From contig NZ_JAKLOY010000001.1 in NCBI RefSeq assembly GCF_023652955.1, positions 1,302,001 through 1,366,000 of the forward strand: a DNA stretch of 64,000 nucleotides. The letters run 5' to 3'. The position numbers and the translations under genes were made by a program. Shown in pieces: positions 19,353 through 32,343 of the stretch (positions within the stretch are counted from its first letter, which is position 1; every line of letters begins with the position of its first letter). The notes under the pieces are model-generated. The model searched no databases and had not been told where the DNA came from. It saw only the letters and a program-made list of their open reading frames with translations. This DNA is from Geomonas sp. Red32 (lineage in GTDB: Bacteria > Desulfobacterota > Desulfuromonadia > Geobacterales > Geobacteraceae).

Positions 19353-20786
19353 TCAGTAAGCCTTGTCGGCGACCTTTATCTTGATCCTGCCGATCACCCC
19401 GGCCAGGGCTTCCATCTCCCCGGCAGAGTCCCCCTCAACGAGCTTGATGTGGGTAACATCGGCGGGAACCTCTCCGAAGGTGGGATCCACCGGCACCCAG
19501 CCGTTCAGGTAGCTTTCGGCCCAGCTGTGGTAGAGGAAACCGCGCTCCGGGAGATAGACCAGTCCGGAGACGAAGCGGGTCGGGATGCCGGCTGCACGGG
19601 CCAGGGAGGCATAGAGCCGGGCGTGGCTCTGGCAGTTCCCTTCCTTCTTCTCGAGGGTTTCCAGTGGCGATTGGCTGTCGGTGCCGCTCCCCTTGATCTC
19701 CCTGGCCACCCAGGCCGCCAGGAGCCGTACCTCGGCGACCGGGTCGCTCTCCTTGACGAGGATCTCGTTTTTGAGGGCGACGATCTGGGGGGCGTCCGCG
19801 GGGATGCGCTGAGTCGCTTCCAGGCCGGTACCGGCAGGGGGTGCCCCTTCGGGAGCCGGTGCCGGGTTCGGCATTACGAACCGCACCGAACCGTCGAGAA
19901 GCCGCGTCGCGGATTGGCCCTGCCCCTGCAGAAGGGGGTAGCGTTCCGGGATGCCGGAGACCTCCACCGCGAGCCGTTTCAGCCCCTGCGGATTCTCCAG
20001 CGGAGGGGTTACCGGCACCAGGCTGAAATCGAGCACCATATCCTTCTTGGAGAGGGCGTCATCGGCAAGCTGCAGCTTGGCAGTCGCCTCGTCCACCGCT
20101 TCGGTCACCACCAGGTCCTCGCGGACCGCCTCCTTCACCGTGTTCCCCTTGAGGTCCACCCATATGTCGTTGTCGACGATCGGGTAAAGGTCGTTGGATA
20201 GATGGACGGCGGGAAGCCCGGACGGCAGAGTCTCCTGGCCGATCACCTTAACCTTGACCTGCTTGACCTTGAGCGCTTCCAGGTCGAGCATGGGAATCTT
20301 GTAGCTCTTACCGGACACCGCCCCCGCCATGAGGGGGTAGATGTTGAGGGCTTCGGGAGGGTAGGAGACCCCTTTGTGCTTGATGGTGCGTTCCTTGGTT
20401 CCGCTGCGGGACTGGACGGTGGCATGGATGGCGTTGGCGGCGACCTTGCCGTTGACGGTCAGATGGCTTCCGTCGATCACCGTGTCGGAGAAAAACGACA
20501 CCAGGGCGAGGTCGGGACGGACCAGGTAGCTCTCCTTGGCCGAGGCCTCCCGGGAGAAGCCAAGCCCCTTCATCTTCACCCCGGACTCGGAGGAGATCCG
20601 GTACCCTTCACCTTCCCGGGTGATGTTGAGATGGGCGAAGCCGACCCGTTCTCCTCCCATGCTGACGGTGAACCAGCGCTCCCCGACCGGCGGGGCGGAG
20701 AGTTTGGGGAGGGAGGCGGCAAGCAGTTGCAGCGGGATCAGGACCAGCAGCACGGTCAACAATAAGGTGAGATAGCGAGTTTTCAT
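19353..20786 (-). CDS. Exported transglutaminase-like protein
   Basis: The 477-residue protein begins with a signal peptide (MKTRYLTLLLTVLLVLIPLQ, cleavage after LLA-A), so it is periplasmic. The C-terminal ~130 residues are a transglutaminase-like (papain-fold) domain with all three catalytic residues: C in GNCQSHARLYA, H in FLYHSWAE and D in VPVDPTFG. The middle ~300 residues are beta-rich and not assigned. Bacterial members are mostly thought to be peptidases or protein-processing enzymes; the substrate is unknown. The gene is alone on the minus strand with a long upstream gap. Confidence 0.85.
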   Translation of the reverse strand: MKTRYLTLLLTVLLVLIPLQLLAASLPKLSAPPVGERWFTVSMGGERVGFAHLNITREGEGYRISSESGVKMKGLGFSREASAKESYLVRPDLALVSFFSDTVIDGSHLTVNGKVAANAIHATVQSRSGTKERTIKHKGVSYPPEALNIYPLMAGAVSGKSYKIPMLDLEALKVKQVKVKVIGQETLPSGLPAVHLSNDLYPIVDNDIWVDLKGNTVKEAVREDLVVTEAVDEATAKLQLADDALSKKDMVLDFSLVPVTPPLENPQGLKRLAVEVSGIPERYPLLQGQGQSATRLLDGSVRFVMPNPAPAPEGAPPAGTGLEATQRIPADAPQIVALKNEILVKESDPVAEVRLLAAWVAREIKGSGTDSQSPLETLEKKEGNCQSHARLYASLARAAGIPTRFVSGLVYLPERGFLYHSWAESYLNGWVPVDPTFGEVPADVTHIKLVEGDSAGEMEALAGVIGRIKIKVADKAY

Positions 20787-20921
20787 GTGATTACCTGGTG
20801 GATAGCCCCTCGAAATTGCCCCGGCCGTTAAAGGCGGGAACGAGGGATGAGATTGCCGCCTTTTTTGCGGCGTGGCAGCGAGGAACAGAAAAGGAGCTCA
20901 CGGTCCAGGTAAGGCCGCCGC

Positions 20922-20951
20922 GGGGCGGATGTGCGCGGGCACATCCGTCCC
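20922..20951. other. Long hairpin in the gap before the transglutaminase gene
   Basis: CGGATGTGC/GCACATCCG forms a perfect 9-bp core with loop GCGG, extended by one G-T and three G-C pairs. It has no T-run on either side, so it is not a standard terminator. It lies ~135 bases upstream of the transglutaminase ATG and could be a leader structure or a protein site. Confidence 0.45.
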
Positions 20952-21140
20952 TGGACTGCCGGTGCGGACTCAATGAGCTCTCGTTGGCATCGATTTTAAT
21001 AGACATATAACACAGCAGCCGTCGCACGTGCAATCGGAGCCGCTTGCACTCTGGAAGAGTTGTGGTTAAATATTGCTAATGTATTCAATCTAGCTTTCGT
21101 CATGCCCCGTTCGGCCAAAAATTGTGAGAAAACTAGCTAC

Positions 21141-21254
21141 TTGCGGCGCTATTGGGGCGGCAGTATAATGAAGGTAGAGATAAGAGTTGCGGAGGGTCGT
21201 AGGATCCTCCTTTCCCCTAGCTGACTTGCCCTCCTAGTCGCTAGGGTTTTTTTT
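21141..21254 (+). ncRNA. Candidate small RNA or attenuated leader with own promoter and terminator
   Basis: TTGCGG at 21141-21146, a 17-base spacer and a perfect TATAAT at 21164-21169 form a strong sigma-70 promoter. The stem CCCTAGC/GCTAGGG at 21215-21246 followed by eight T residues would end the transcript about 80 bases later. No open reading frame with a ribosome site lies between. The sigma-54 activator gene starts 96 bases downstream with its own promoter, so this may be an independent small RNA or an attenuator for that gene. Confidence 0.5.
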
Positions 21255-21284
21255 GCCCGGTTTCCGGAAAAGGTGTGCCAAATC

Positions 21285-21313
21285 TTGCACAGGTTCTGCT
21301 CTTCGTATACAAT
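21285..21313 (+). promoter_or_regulatory. Sigma-70 promoter of the sigma-54 activator, overlapped by an inverted repeat
   Basis: TTGCAC, a 17-base spacer and TACAAT place the start near 21320. The -35 lies inside the inverted repeat TGTGCCAAATCTTGCACA (21274-21291; arms TGTGC/GCACA). A regulator bound there would block the promoter. A similar sequence recurs upstream of the next gene. Confidence 0.5.
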
Positions 21314-21349
21314 GGCGCCTCGATCAAATATTGCCGGACCAGAGGTGTC

Positions 21350-23635
<2,286 letters not shown>

Positions 23636-23656
23636 CTTGGTCCGAAATGGCGGGGT

Positions 23657-23719
23657 GAAATTGTTTACTATTGACCACATTGGGACACAATTTCCACCGG
23701 TGTGCCAAAACTGTCTCAC
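23657..23719 (+). promoter_or_regulatory. Candidate enhancer (UAS) region for the sigma-54 promoter
   Basis: Two dyads lie about 100-160 bases upstream of the sigma-54 promoter: GAAATTGT/ACAATTTC (23657-23694) and TGTGCCAAAACTGTCTCAC (23701-23719). The latter resembles the TGTGCCAAATCTTGCACA repeat in the activator promoter. Distance and symmetry fit an enhancer for the adjacent activator. Confidence 0.35.
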
Positions 23720-23815
23720 TTTGTATACAGCATAAAATAACAAGGCCTTAACCTTGACAGATCTCACTCGTGTAATTTCAGCAAGTTAGCTGAAAAAAGG
23801 TGGTCGTTTTCGTGT

Positions 23816-23831
23816 TGGCACGGATATAGCT
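23816..23831 (+). promoter_or_regulatory. Sigma-54 promoter of the ribbon-helix-helix gene
   Basis: TGGCACGGATATAGCT has the invariant GG and GC dinucleotides separated by exactly 10 bases and the full TGGCAC -24 box. Transcription would begin near 23842, about 45 bases before the ATG at 23888. A sigma-54 activator is encoded immediately upstream. Confidence 0.75.
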
Positions 23832-23887
23832 ATATAAGGGTAACAGCGCCGCACTTAAATGAAACATCTTAGTAAGGAGTGAATCAA

Positions 23888-24073
23888 ATGGGCAGAATGA
23901 GAGAAAATCCGAGGTACAACGTCATTTCGATGAGGATCAGCGACGCCGAGCGCGAAACCCTTGAGCTGATCATGAGCACCACCAAGAAGAGCGTCTCCGA
24001 CATCATGAGGGAGGCCATGGAGCTGGTCAAGATGAGGGCTTGCGCCGCAGACATCAACCAGAAGGCGGCTTAA
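23888..24073 (+). CDS. Small ribbon-helix-helix (CopG-like) DNA-binding protein
   Basis: The 61-residue protein has a short strand (YNVISMRIS) followed by two helices (DAERETLELIMSTT and SVSDIMREAMELVK), the ribbon-helix-helix pattern. Such proteins bind DNA as dimers. AAGGAG precedes ATG 23888; a GTG nine bases upstream is the weaker choice. It is expressed alone from a sigma-54 promoter and ended by a strong terminator. No toxin partner is adjacent. It probably carries the transcriptional response of the hydrogenase-like activator to further genes. Confidence 0.75.
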   Translation: MGRMRENPRYNVISMRISDAERETLELIMSTTKKSVSDIMREAMELVKMRACAADINQKAA

Positions 24074-24118
24074 CGGCCGCCTCTCCCATCGCGCCCCGGA
24101 TAACGAGCGCAAAAAAAT

Positions 24119-24144
24119 AGGCCGCTATGAGCGGCCTTTTTTTT
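24119..24144 (+). terminator. Terminator after the ribbon-helix-helix gene
   Basis: The perfect stem AGGCCGCT/AGCGGCCT has a three-base loop ATG and is followed by a run of eight T residues. An A-run on the other side would also serve the opposite strand. Confidence 0.9.
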
Positions 24145-24155
24145 GTCCAATTGCT

Positions 24156-24286
24156 AAGGGGAAGTCCCCCGAAGGGGCTCGGGATTTAGGGGGATTGCCT
24201 CTCGATCCTAAAGAGTAATAACCCTCGCCGCCGTGGTACTAACTGCAAATCCCCCCCTGCCCCCCTTTGACAAGGGGGGAGTTAGA
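24156..24286. repeat. C-rich repeat, family A (two copies, head to head)
   Basis: GGGGAAGTCCCCC and GGGATTTAGGGGGATT on the left are mirrored by AAATCCCCCCCTGCC and CCCCCCTTTGACAAGGGGGG on the right. The right copy ends a few bases from the cysS stop and may act as its terminator on the minus strand. Confidence 0.6.
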
Positions 24287-24291
24287 GTAGC

Positions 24292-25737
<1,446 letters not shown>

Positions 25738-25773
25738 GAATCCCTCGTTTAAATGTATGACGGCGTTAGCCGC

Positions 25774-27459
25774 TTATTTTTTGACGGTCCAGGAGTCGCG
25801 CAGGGTGGCGGTCCTGTTGAAGACCAGCGCCTCGGGCTTGGAGTCGCGGGAGTCGAGGCAGAAGTAGCCGAGACGCTCGAACTGGAAGCGGCTCTCCAGG
25901 TTGGCCTGGCTCAGCGACGGCTCGAGCTTGGCGTCCTTGACCACCTCCATGGAGTTCGGGTTGATCGAGGTCCGGTAGTCCGGCTCGTTCTTGCCGCCCG
26001 GGTTGGGGGTGCTGAAGAGGCGGTCGTAGAGCCGGACCTCGGCGTCGACCGCGTGAGCGGCGCTCACCCAGTGGATGGTCCCCTTGATCTTGCGGCCGTC
26101 GGGGGCGTTCCCGCCGCGGGAGCCCGGATCGTGGCTGCAGCGGACCTCGACGATCTCGCCGTTGGCGTCCTTCACCACCGACTCGCACTTCACGATGTAG
26201 GCGTAGCGAAGGCGGACTTCGCGCCCGGGGGCGAGCCGGAAGAACCCTTTGACCGGCTCCTCCTGGAAGTCGTCACGCTCGATGTAGACGGTGCGGGAGA
26301 AGGGTACCTTGCGGCTCCCCATGGCCGGATCGTTCGGGTGGTTGGCCGCCTCGAACTCCTCGCTCTCGCCCTCAGGATAGCTCTCGATGACCACCTTCAG
26401 CGGCCTGATGACCGCCATGGCGCGCGGGGCGCGGACGTTGAGGTCTTCGCGGACCGCGTCCTCGAGGATGCTCATGTCGATGATGCTGTCGGATTTCCCC
26501 ACCCCGATGGTCTCGCAGAAGTTCCTGATCGACTCCGGCGTGTAGCCGCGGCGCTTCAAGCCCACCAGGGTCGGCATGCGGGGATCGTCCCAGCCGTCCA
26601 CGAGCTTCTCCTGGACGAGCTCCAGAAGCTTCCGCTTGCTCATCACCGTGTAGGAAAGGTTCAGCCGGGCGAATTCGATCTGCTGCGGGTGGCAGGGGAC
26701 CTTGAGGACGTCCAGTACCCAGTCGTAGAGCGGGCGGTGGTCTTCGAACTCCAGGGTGCAGATCGAGTGGGTGATTCCCTCGATGGAGTCGGAGAGGCAG
26801 TGGGCGTAGTCGTACATCGGGTAGATGCACCATTTCGCCCCGGTGCGGTGGTGCTCGACGGTCTTGATCCGGTAGATGACCGGGTCGCGCAGGTTGATGT
26901 TGGGCGATGCCATGTCGATCTTGGCGCGCAGGACCAGCGAGCCGTCCTCGTATTTGCCGTCCCGCATCCCCTGGAAGAGCTCCAGGTTCTCCTGCACGGA
27001 ACGGTTACGGTAGGGGCTTTCCTTGCCGGGCTCGCTCAGGGTACCGCGGTAGCTCCGGATTTCGTCGGCGGTGAGGCTGTCGACGTAGGCGAGCCCCATC
27101 TCGATCAGCCTGACGGCGAACTGGTAGAGTCTTTCGAAGTAGTCCGAGGCGTAGTACATGTTGGTGCCCCAGTCGAAGCCCAGCCACTTGACGCTCTCGC
27201 GGATGGAGTCCTCGTACTCGACCTCTTCCTTGGCCGGGTTGGTGTCGTCGAAGCGGAGGTGGCAGCGGCCGGCGAAGTCGCGGGCGATGCCGAAGTTGAG
27301 GCAGATCGACTTGGCGTGGCCGATGTGGAGGTAGCCGTTGGGCTCGGGCGGAAAGCGGGTGACGATGGACTGGTGCTTCCCGCTCTTGAGATCCTCGGTG
27401 ACGATGTTCCTGATGAAGTTGTTCGGCTTTTCCGGCGTTGCGATCTCTGTACTGTTCAT
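25774..27459 (-). CDS. glnS: Glutaminyl-tRNA synthetase
   Basis: The 561-residue class I synthetase has the signature [16 protein letters not shown] and the KMSKS variant VMSKRKLL. The C-terminal anticodon-binding beta-barrel part is complete. It charges tRNA-Gln directly, so this organism need not depend on the GatCAB transamidation route for glutamine. Spacing to ispF is 36 bases and to cysS 36 bases. Confidence 0.96.
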   Translation of the reverse strand: MNSTEIATPEKPNNFIRNIVTEDLKSGKHQSIVTRFPPEPNGYLHIGHAKSICLNFGIARDFAGRCHLRFDDTNPAKEEVEYEDSIRESVKWLGFDWGTNMYYASDYFERLYQFAVRLIEMGLAYVDSLTADEIRSYRGTLSEPGKESPYRNRSVQENLELFQGMRDGKYEDGSLVLRAKIDMASPNINLRDPVIYRIKTVEHHRTGAKWCIYPMYDYAHCLSDSIEGITHSICTLEFEDHRPLYDWVLDVLKVPCHPQQIEFARLNLSYTVMSKRKLLELVQEKLVDGWDDPRMPTLVGLKRRGYTPESIRNFCETIGVGKSDSIIDMSILEDAVREDLNVRAPRAMAVIRPLKVVIESYPEGESEEFEAANHPNDPAMGSRKVPFSRTVYIERDDFQEEPVKGFFRLAPGREVRLRYAYIVKCESVVKDANGEIVEVRCSHDPGSRGGNAPDGRKIKGTIHWVSAAHAVDAEVRLYDRLFSTPNPGGKNEPDYRTSINPNSMEVVKDAKLEPSLSQANLESRFQFERLGYFCLDSRDSKPEALVFNRTATLRDSWTVKK

Positions 27460-27495
27460 ATCGTTTTCCCGTGGGAGGCCAAGGCCTCCGGATGA

Positions 27496-27972
27496 TTAGC
27501 TGTTGGGTTCGAGGAGGGCGACGGCGTAGGAGGCGATCCCCTCCCCGCGTCCGGCGAAACCGAGCTCCTCGGTGGTGGTAGCCTTGACGTTGACCCGGTC
27601 CTCGCTGGTGGAGAGCGCGCGGGCCACGTTGGCGCGCATCTGGGCGATGAAGGGGGCGAGTTTCGGACGTTGCGCCACGATGGTGACGTCGACGTTGCCG
27701 ATTTTATACCCCTTGGACGAGGCGAGCCCCATCACGTGTTCGAGGAGTTTGACGCTGTCGGCCCCCTTGTACTTCGGATCGGTGTCGGGGAAGTGGCGCC
27801 CGATGTCTCCCTCCCCGATGGCGCCCAGGATGGCGTCGGAGAGCGCGTGGAGCGCCACGTCGGCGTCGGAGTGCCCGAGGAGCCCCTTCTGGTAGGGAAC
27901 GTCCACCCCGCAGAGGATCAGCTTTCTCCCCTCCACCAGGCGATGCACGTCGTAACCGTTTCCTATTCTCAT
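27496..27972 (-). CDS. ispF: 2-C-methyl-D-erythritol 2,4-cyclodiphosphate synthase
   Basis: The 158-residue enzyme of the MEP isoprenoid pathway makes the cyclodiphosphate from the ispE product. Seen: [12 protein letters not shown] with the metal ligands D and [20 protein letters not shown], and [15 protein letters not shown] near the end. ATG 27972 is preceded by GAAGGGAG. It lies 13 bases after ispD, the common ispDF pair. Confidence 0.96.
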   Translation of the reverse strand: MRIGNGYDVHRLVEGRKLILCGVDVPYQKGLLGHSDADVALHALSDAILGAIGEGDIGRHFPDTDPKYKGADSVKLLEHVMGLASSKGYKIGNVDVTIVAQRPKLAPFIAQMRANVARALSTSEDRVNVKATTTEELGFAGRGEGIASYAVALLEPNS

Positions 27973-27985
27973 GATTCTCCCTTCT

Positions 27986-28675
27986 TTATCCCTTGAGGAA
28001 GGCCTCGGCAAGCACCATGTCCTCGGGGGTCGTGATCTTGATATTGCGGTAGTCCCCCATCACCACCCGGACCGGCAGCCCCAGGTGCTCCATGAGCGAG
28101 GAGTCGTCGGTGCCGAGGAAACCTTCGCTTTCCGCCTGGGCGTGGGCCCGCTTGATCAGCCCGTAGCGAAAGGCCTGCGGGGTCTGGGCCAGCCAAAGCT
28201 CCTCCCGGGGCGGGGTGGCGATCACCAGTCCGCCGCGCGCCACCTTGATGGTGTCCTTGGAGGGGACCGCCACTACGGCGGAGCCGGTCTCCCGGGCGGC
28301 GGCAGCGGCGGCTTCCAGCACCTGGAGCGGCACGAAGGGGCGCACCCCGTCGTGGATCAGCACCAGGTCCTCGTCGGTCACCCCCTTCATTGCCTTGAGG
28401 CCGTTGGCCACCGAGTGCTGGCGCTCGGCGCCGCCGGGGACGATGGCGCGGACCTTGGAGAATCCGAAGCGGTCGATGACCTCGGCACGGCAGAAGGGGA
28501 TCTCGGCCTGCGGAGAGACGACATAGATGCCGTCAACAAAGGGGGCATCCTGGAATACCCTCAGGGTGTGCGCCAGGATCGGGATGCCGTCCAGCAAAAG
28601 GTACTGCTTGTTGGTCCCGGCACCCATTCTCTTACCCATTCCGGCGGCGGGGACCAGCGCGTAGATCTTGCTCAA
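27986..28675 (-). CDS. ispD: 2-C-methyl-D-erythritol 4-phosphate cytidylyltransferase
   Basis: The 229-residue MEP pathway enzyme has the nucleotide-binding opening [12 protein letters not shown], the [13 protein letters not shown] motif and [10 protein letters not shown]. It transfers CMP to methylerythritol phosphate. It heads the ispD-ispF-glnS-cysS run. Confidence 0.96.
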   Translation of the reverse strand: MSKIYALVPAAGMGKRMGAGTNKQYLLLDGIPILAHTLRVFQDAPFVDGIYVVSPQAEIPFCRAEVIDRFGFSKVRAIVPGGAERQHSVANGLKAMKGVTDEDLVLIHDGVRPFVPLQVLEAAAAAARETGSAVVAVPSKDTIKVARGGLVIATPPREELWLAQTPQAFRYGLIKRAHAQAESEGFLGTDDSSLMEHLGLPVRVVMGDYRNIKITTPEDMVLAEAFLKG

Positions 28676-28734
28676 TGTGACCTCTATGTCATCTGCGATG
28701 CACGAAATAGTATAGCACTTCCAGGAAAAGCGGG

Positions 28735-28763
28735 ATTATAGCTTGGCGAAGCCAAAAAACCAA
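28735..28763 (-). promoter_or_regulatory. Promoter of the ispD-ispF-glnS-cysS operon
   Basis: On the minus strand TTGGTT, a 17-base spacer and a perfect TATAAT place the start near 28728, ~52 bases before the ispD ATG. The spacer holds the dyad TTGGCTTCGCCAA. Confidence 0.65.
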
Positions 28764-28769
28764 TAAAAA

Positions 28770-30173
28770 CTAACCTTGGTGCGGGTTCTCAAGCAGTGCG
28801 GACAGGGCGGCGGCCAGATCGGCGACGTCGGTATCCTGCACCGTGCGGGGATCGATCAGGAAGGCCCCCTTGGAGATTCTCCCGAGCACCGCCACCTGCC
28901 CGTTTCTGAGCCTGGCCTCGATGTCGTTGGGGGAAAGCCCGGGGACACGCACCTCGATCAGCAGGGTGGGGAGCTCCAGCAGGGGGAGCGCTCCCCCGCC
29001 TGCCTGGGAGCTTCCCTCCTGGAAGGAGAGGGCGATCCCGTCCGGAAGGCGGCGGCGCAGTTGCCGGACCATGCTCTTGGCGCGGGCAGCCAGTTCCTCG
29101 AAGGGAGCGGTCAGCATCCTGAGGGTGGGGACCTCGATGAGCGCCTGGCGCTCGTCCCGGTACAGGGCGAGCGTCGCTTCCAGGGCGGCGAGGGTGAGCT
29201 TGTCGGGGCGCAGGGCGCGCATCAGGGGGTGCTTCTTCATGGCGTCCACGAGCGGCTTCTTGCCGACCACGATCCCGGCCTGGGGGCCGCCCAAAAGCTT
29301 GTCGCCGCTGAAGGTGATCACGTCCACCCCCGCGGCCACGAACTGCTGCACGGTCGGTTCGGCCTGGGGGAGGAGGGCCGAGAGATCGGCCAGGTTGCCG
29401 CTCCCCATGTCGGCCATCACCGGGACCCCTGCCTCGTTGCCGAGCCGGACCAGCTCGGCCGCCTCGACCTCCGCGGTGAAGCCGATCACGGCGAAGTTGC
29501 TGCAGTGGATCTTGAGGAAGAGGGCGGTTTCGGGGGTCACCGCGTTGAGATAGTCGCGAGGATGGGTCCGGTTGGTGGTCCCGACCTCCTTGAGAGTCAC
29601 CCCGGAGAGCCGCATGACGTCGGGGATCCGGAATGAGCCGCCGATCTCCACCAGCTCGCCCCGGGATACCACCGCCTCACGGCCGGCGGCCAGCGCGGAG
29701 AGCGCCAGGAGCACGGCGGCGGCGTTGTTGTTGACCACCAGCGCCCCTTCGGCCCCGGTCAGCTCGCACAGAAGCGCCTCGATGTGGCTGTGGCGGCTGC
29801 CGCGGGAGCCGGCCTTGAGGTCGTACTCGAGGTTGGAATAGGAGAAGGCCATGGTCTCCAGCGCCTTCTTGGCGCTTTGGGGGAGAAGGGAACGGCCGAG
29901 GTTGGTATGGACGACGACACCGGTGCAGTTGATGACCCGGCGCAGGCTGGGTGCGGAGAGGTCGGCGAGCTCGCGGCCGACGAGGGAGACGATGCTCGCC
30001 TCGGCGAACACCTCGGGGGCGAGGGAGGAGTGCCGTGCATCTTCGCGCAGCCGGTCGAGGACGGCGCGGATGGTTTTCAGTAGGAGCGCTCGAGGGTAGC
30101 GGAGGGCCAAGGCGCGCACTCCCTCCCACTCGAGGACCCGGTCGACCTTGGGGATCAGCTTCATCTGCTGCAT
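28770..30173 (-). CDS. selA: L-seryl-tRNA(Sec) selenium transferase
   Basis: The 467-residue pyridoxal-phosphate enzyme converts seryl-tRNA(Sec) to selenocysteyl-tRNA. Seen: RRVINCTGVVVHTNLGRS, NNNAAAVLLAL, and the PLP lysine in FSGDKLLGGPQAG. The length is normal. selB and selD are not in this window. Its presence predicts selenoproteins (formate dehydrogenase and others) in this organism. Confidence 0.96.
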   Translation of the reverse strand: MQQMKLIPKVDRVLEWEGVRALALRYPRALLLKTIRAVLDRLREDARHSSLAPEVFAEASIVSLVGRELADLSAPSLRRVINCTGVVVHTNLGRSLLPQSAKKALETMAFSYSNLEYDLKAGSRGSRHSHIEALLCELTGAEGALVVNNNAAAVLLALSALAAGREAVVSRGELVEIGGSFRIPDVMRLSGVTLKEVGTTNRTHPRDYLNAVTPETALFLKIHCSNFAVIGFTAEVEAAELVRLGNEAGVPVMADMGSGNLADLSALLPQAEPTVQQFVAAGVDVITFSGDKLLGGPQAGIVVGKKPLVDAMKKHPLMRALRPDKLTLAALEATLALYRDERQALIEVPTLRMLTAPFEELAARAKSMVRQLRRRLPDGIALSFQEGSSQAGGGALPLLELPTLLIEVRVPGLSPNDIEARLRNGQVAVLGRISKGAFLIDPRTVQDTDVADLAAALSALLENPHQG

Positions 30174-30249
30174 GCGGCCTCCTTGCGGATCGGTAATCCG
30201 GGCAAATGTACCCTAAAGGTGGCGGGTTAGGCAAAGAAAAAGGTTAGTT

Positions 30250-30292
30250 GGGAGTTCCCTCCCCCCTGGAGGGAGAGGTCTACGGTGAGGGG
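30250..30292. repeat. C-rich repeat, family B
   Basis: CCCTCCCCCCTGGAGGGAGA followed by GGTGAGGGGGG is an inverted-repeat unit of the same type as the second insert in cbiA (13455-13498). It lies between selA and the GntR gene. Confidence 0.6.
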
Positions 30293-30330
30293 GGGTGCCC
30301 AAGTTCGGGGATGTTCGGAGGGGGAACCAA

Positions 30331-30366
30331 CAAAAAAGCCGGTGCGGCCCTGGGGGCGCACCGGCT
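30331..30366 (-). terminator. Terminator of the GntR gene
   Basis: On the minus strand a perfect 10-bp stem AGCCGGTGCG/CGCACCGGCT is followed by six T residues, 29 bases after the GntR stop. Confidence 0.85.
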
Positions 30367-30394
30367 GGTGAACGGCGAAATGGGTGTTGCGGGA

Positions 30395-31090
30395 TCAGAT
30401 GTCCATCTGCGGCAGCGCAGGGTTGGTTTGGGCAGGGCCACCGTTGTCCTCGATGAGGACCTTGCCGCCGTACTCCGCGTTTTTCTGAACCAGCATCTCG
30501 GCCAGGGTGGCATCCCGTTGGCGGAAGGCCTCGATGATCTTCTCGTGCTCCTCCACCGAGATGAGCATCCTTCCCGGCTTGCTGAGGGAGGCGAGTCTCA
30601 ACCGCTGGAATTTCTTGAGGAGGGCGGCGATCATATCGTGCAGCTTCTCGTTGCGGGCGCCCCTGATGAAGAGGTCGTGGAAGCTGTTATGCACCTTGAA
30701 GAAGTGCCGGACATCCCCCTCGCAGGCGATCTCGCGGAGCTTCTCGTTGATCGCTTCGAGCTTGTTGATCTCGCGGGTGGAGAGGAGCGAGCAGGCCTTG
30801 CGGGCGGCATACCCTTCCAGGATGCTCTTGATGGCGTAGAACTCTTCCACGTCCTTGGCGGAGAAGGAGGCGACCAGCGCTCCCTTCCTCGGGACCACCG
30901 AAAGGTACCCCTCCGACTCCAGCTGGCGGAACGCTTCCCTGATCGGGGTGCGGCTGATGCCGAAACGGGCGGCCAGCTCCGGCTCGGCCACTTTTTCTCC
31001 CGGCTTGAGGGCGCCGGACATGATCGCGTCCCGGATGGTTTCCAGGATCCGTTCCCTCAGAGTCAGATGCTTCTCCACATTTTTCTTCAT
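30395..31090 (-). CDS. GntR-family (FadR/FCD) transcriptional regulator
   Basis: The ~231-residue protein has an N-terminal winged helix (GISRTPIREAFRQLESEGYL) and a C-terminal FCD helical ligand domain with the metal-site histidines expected in KVHNSFHD and SVEEHEKI. The ATG at 31090 follows a G-rich ribosome site. A perfect 19-bp palindrome overlaps its own promoter, so self-repression is likely. No enzyme gene is in the same operon, so the ligand (usually an organic acid) and other targets are unknown. Confidence 0.88.
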   Translation of the reverse strand: MKKNVEKHLTLRERILETIRDAIMSGALKPGEKVAEPELAARFGISRTPIREAFRQLESEGYLSVVPRKGALVASFSAKDVEEFYAIKSILEGYAARKACSLLSTREINKLEAINEKLREIACEGDVRHFFKVHNSFHDLFIRGARNEKLHDMIAALLKKFQRLRLASLSKPGRMLISVEEHEKIIEAFRQRDATLAEMLVQKNAEYGGKVLIEDNGGPAQTNPALPQMDI

Positions 31091-31116
31091 AGAGCGGCCC
31101 CCCCAATAGCCGCAGT

Positions 31117-31144
31117 ATTGTATACAGTATACAATGATTGTCAA
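31117..31144 (-). promoter_or_regulatory. GntR promoter with overlapping palindromic operator
   Basis: Minus-strand TTGACA, a 16-base spacer and TACAAT form the promoter. The perfect palindrome ATTGTATACAGTATACAAT (31117-31135) covers the spacer and -10. A second, weaker GTATAC-centred dyad lies just upstream near 31150. This fits a FadR-type operator. Confidence 0.7.
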
Positions 31145-31266
31145 GTATCTCGTATACGGTATCCCGATAAAAAGGGCACTCTCCCCGCTGCCGGCGCCCG
31201 CAGAACGGCGAAATTGCTTGAAATCCTGGGGCGGTGACGGTATCTTTGGCGCCTGAAGGGGGAGGC

Positions 31267-32343
31267 ATGGATCCGGTCCGACATCTTAAGATCTCCATCT
31301 GCGTACTGGCCCTGCTGGTATCGTGCGGGACCTTCGGCTACATCGCCATCGAGGGGTGGGACCTCCTCGACTCCCTCTACATGACCGTCCTTACCCTCAG
31401 TACGGTCGGCTTCCGCGAGGTCCATGAGCTTTCCGACGCCGGGAAGCTCTTCACGATGGTGCTGATCTTCTTCGGGGTCGGCGTGCTCGGTTACATCGTG
31501 GGCTCCCTGGCCCAGATCATGTTCGAGGGGCAGTTTCAACGGATCATCGGGAGGAAAAAGGTGGAAAAGGCCATCGCGGGGCTGGAGAACCATTACATCA
31601 TCTGCGGTTTCGGCCGCATCGGTGCCCTGGTCTGTAAGGAGCTGGCCGCCAAGCCGCTCCCCTTCGTGGTGGTGGAGAAGGACGCCGCCACCGTCGATCG
31701 GATGGAGCAGGACGGCCACGGCTACCTCTTCTTGAGGGGGGACGCCACCCAGGACGATACCCTGCTGAAGGCCGGCATCAAGCAGGCCAAAGGGCTCATC
31801 TCGGTGGTCACCTCCGACACCGAGAACGTCTACATCACCCTGACCGCCCGCGGATTGAACCCCGACCTCTTCATCCTGGCCCGTTCCGGCGAGGAGGGGA
31901 GCGAGATTAAGTTGAAGCGCGCCGGGGCCAACAAGGTGGTCTCCCCGTACCTGATCGGGGGGAGCAGGATGGCCCAGGCGGTGCTCCGTCCCACCGTGGT
32001 CGATTTCATCGAGATCGCCACCGGCCACGAGCACATGGAACTGCAGATGGAGGAGATCCTCATCCCCGCCGACTCGGCCTTCATCGGCGAGACCTTGGCC
32101 AGCTCCGGTTTCAGGAAGGAGACCGGGGTGATGATCGTCGGCATCAAGAAGGTGAGCGGCAAGATGGGCTTCAACCCGGAGTCGCACACGAGGATCGAGG
32201 CCCACGACACCCTGATTGTCCTCGGGGAACCCAACGCCATCATGAAACTCGACCAGCTGGTCCGGTGCGACAACTGCGCCGAGGAACTGATCAAGAAACA
32301 CCGGAGATCGCATGAGCACCAGCAGCACGAAAGCCGCCCCTAA
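31267..32343 (+). CDS. TrkA-N/RCK-gated potassium channel
   Basis: The ~358-residue protein has two membrane helices flanking a pore loop (LYMTVLTLSTVGFREVHEL), then RCK-N with the Rossmann motif IICGFGRIG, and a TrkA-C domain. The selectivity filter reads TVGF rather than TVGYG, a variant seen in this family. ATG 31267 follows GGGGGAGGC. The C-terminal tail carries CDNC and a His-rich end (HRRSHEHQQHE) that could bind metal. The last 32 bases overlap the next gene. Confidence 0.88.
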   Translation: MDPVRHLKISICVLALLVSCGTFGYIAIEGWDLLDSLYMTVLTLSTVGFREVHELSDAGKLFTMVLIFFGVGVLGYIVGSLAQIMFEGQFQRIIGRKKVEKAIAGLENHYIICGFGRIGALVCKELAAKPLPFVVVEKDAATVDRMEQDGHGYLFLRGDATQDDTLLKAGIKQAKGLISVVTSDTENVYITLTARGLNPDLFILARSGEEGSEIKLKRAGANKVVSPYLIGGSRMAQAVLRPTVVDFIEIATGHEHMELQMEEILIPADSAFIGETLASSGFRKETGVMIVGIKKVSGKMGFNPESHTRIEAHDTLIVLGEPNAIMKLDQLVRCDNCAEELIKKHRRSHEHQQHESRP

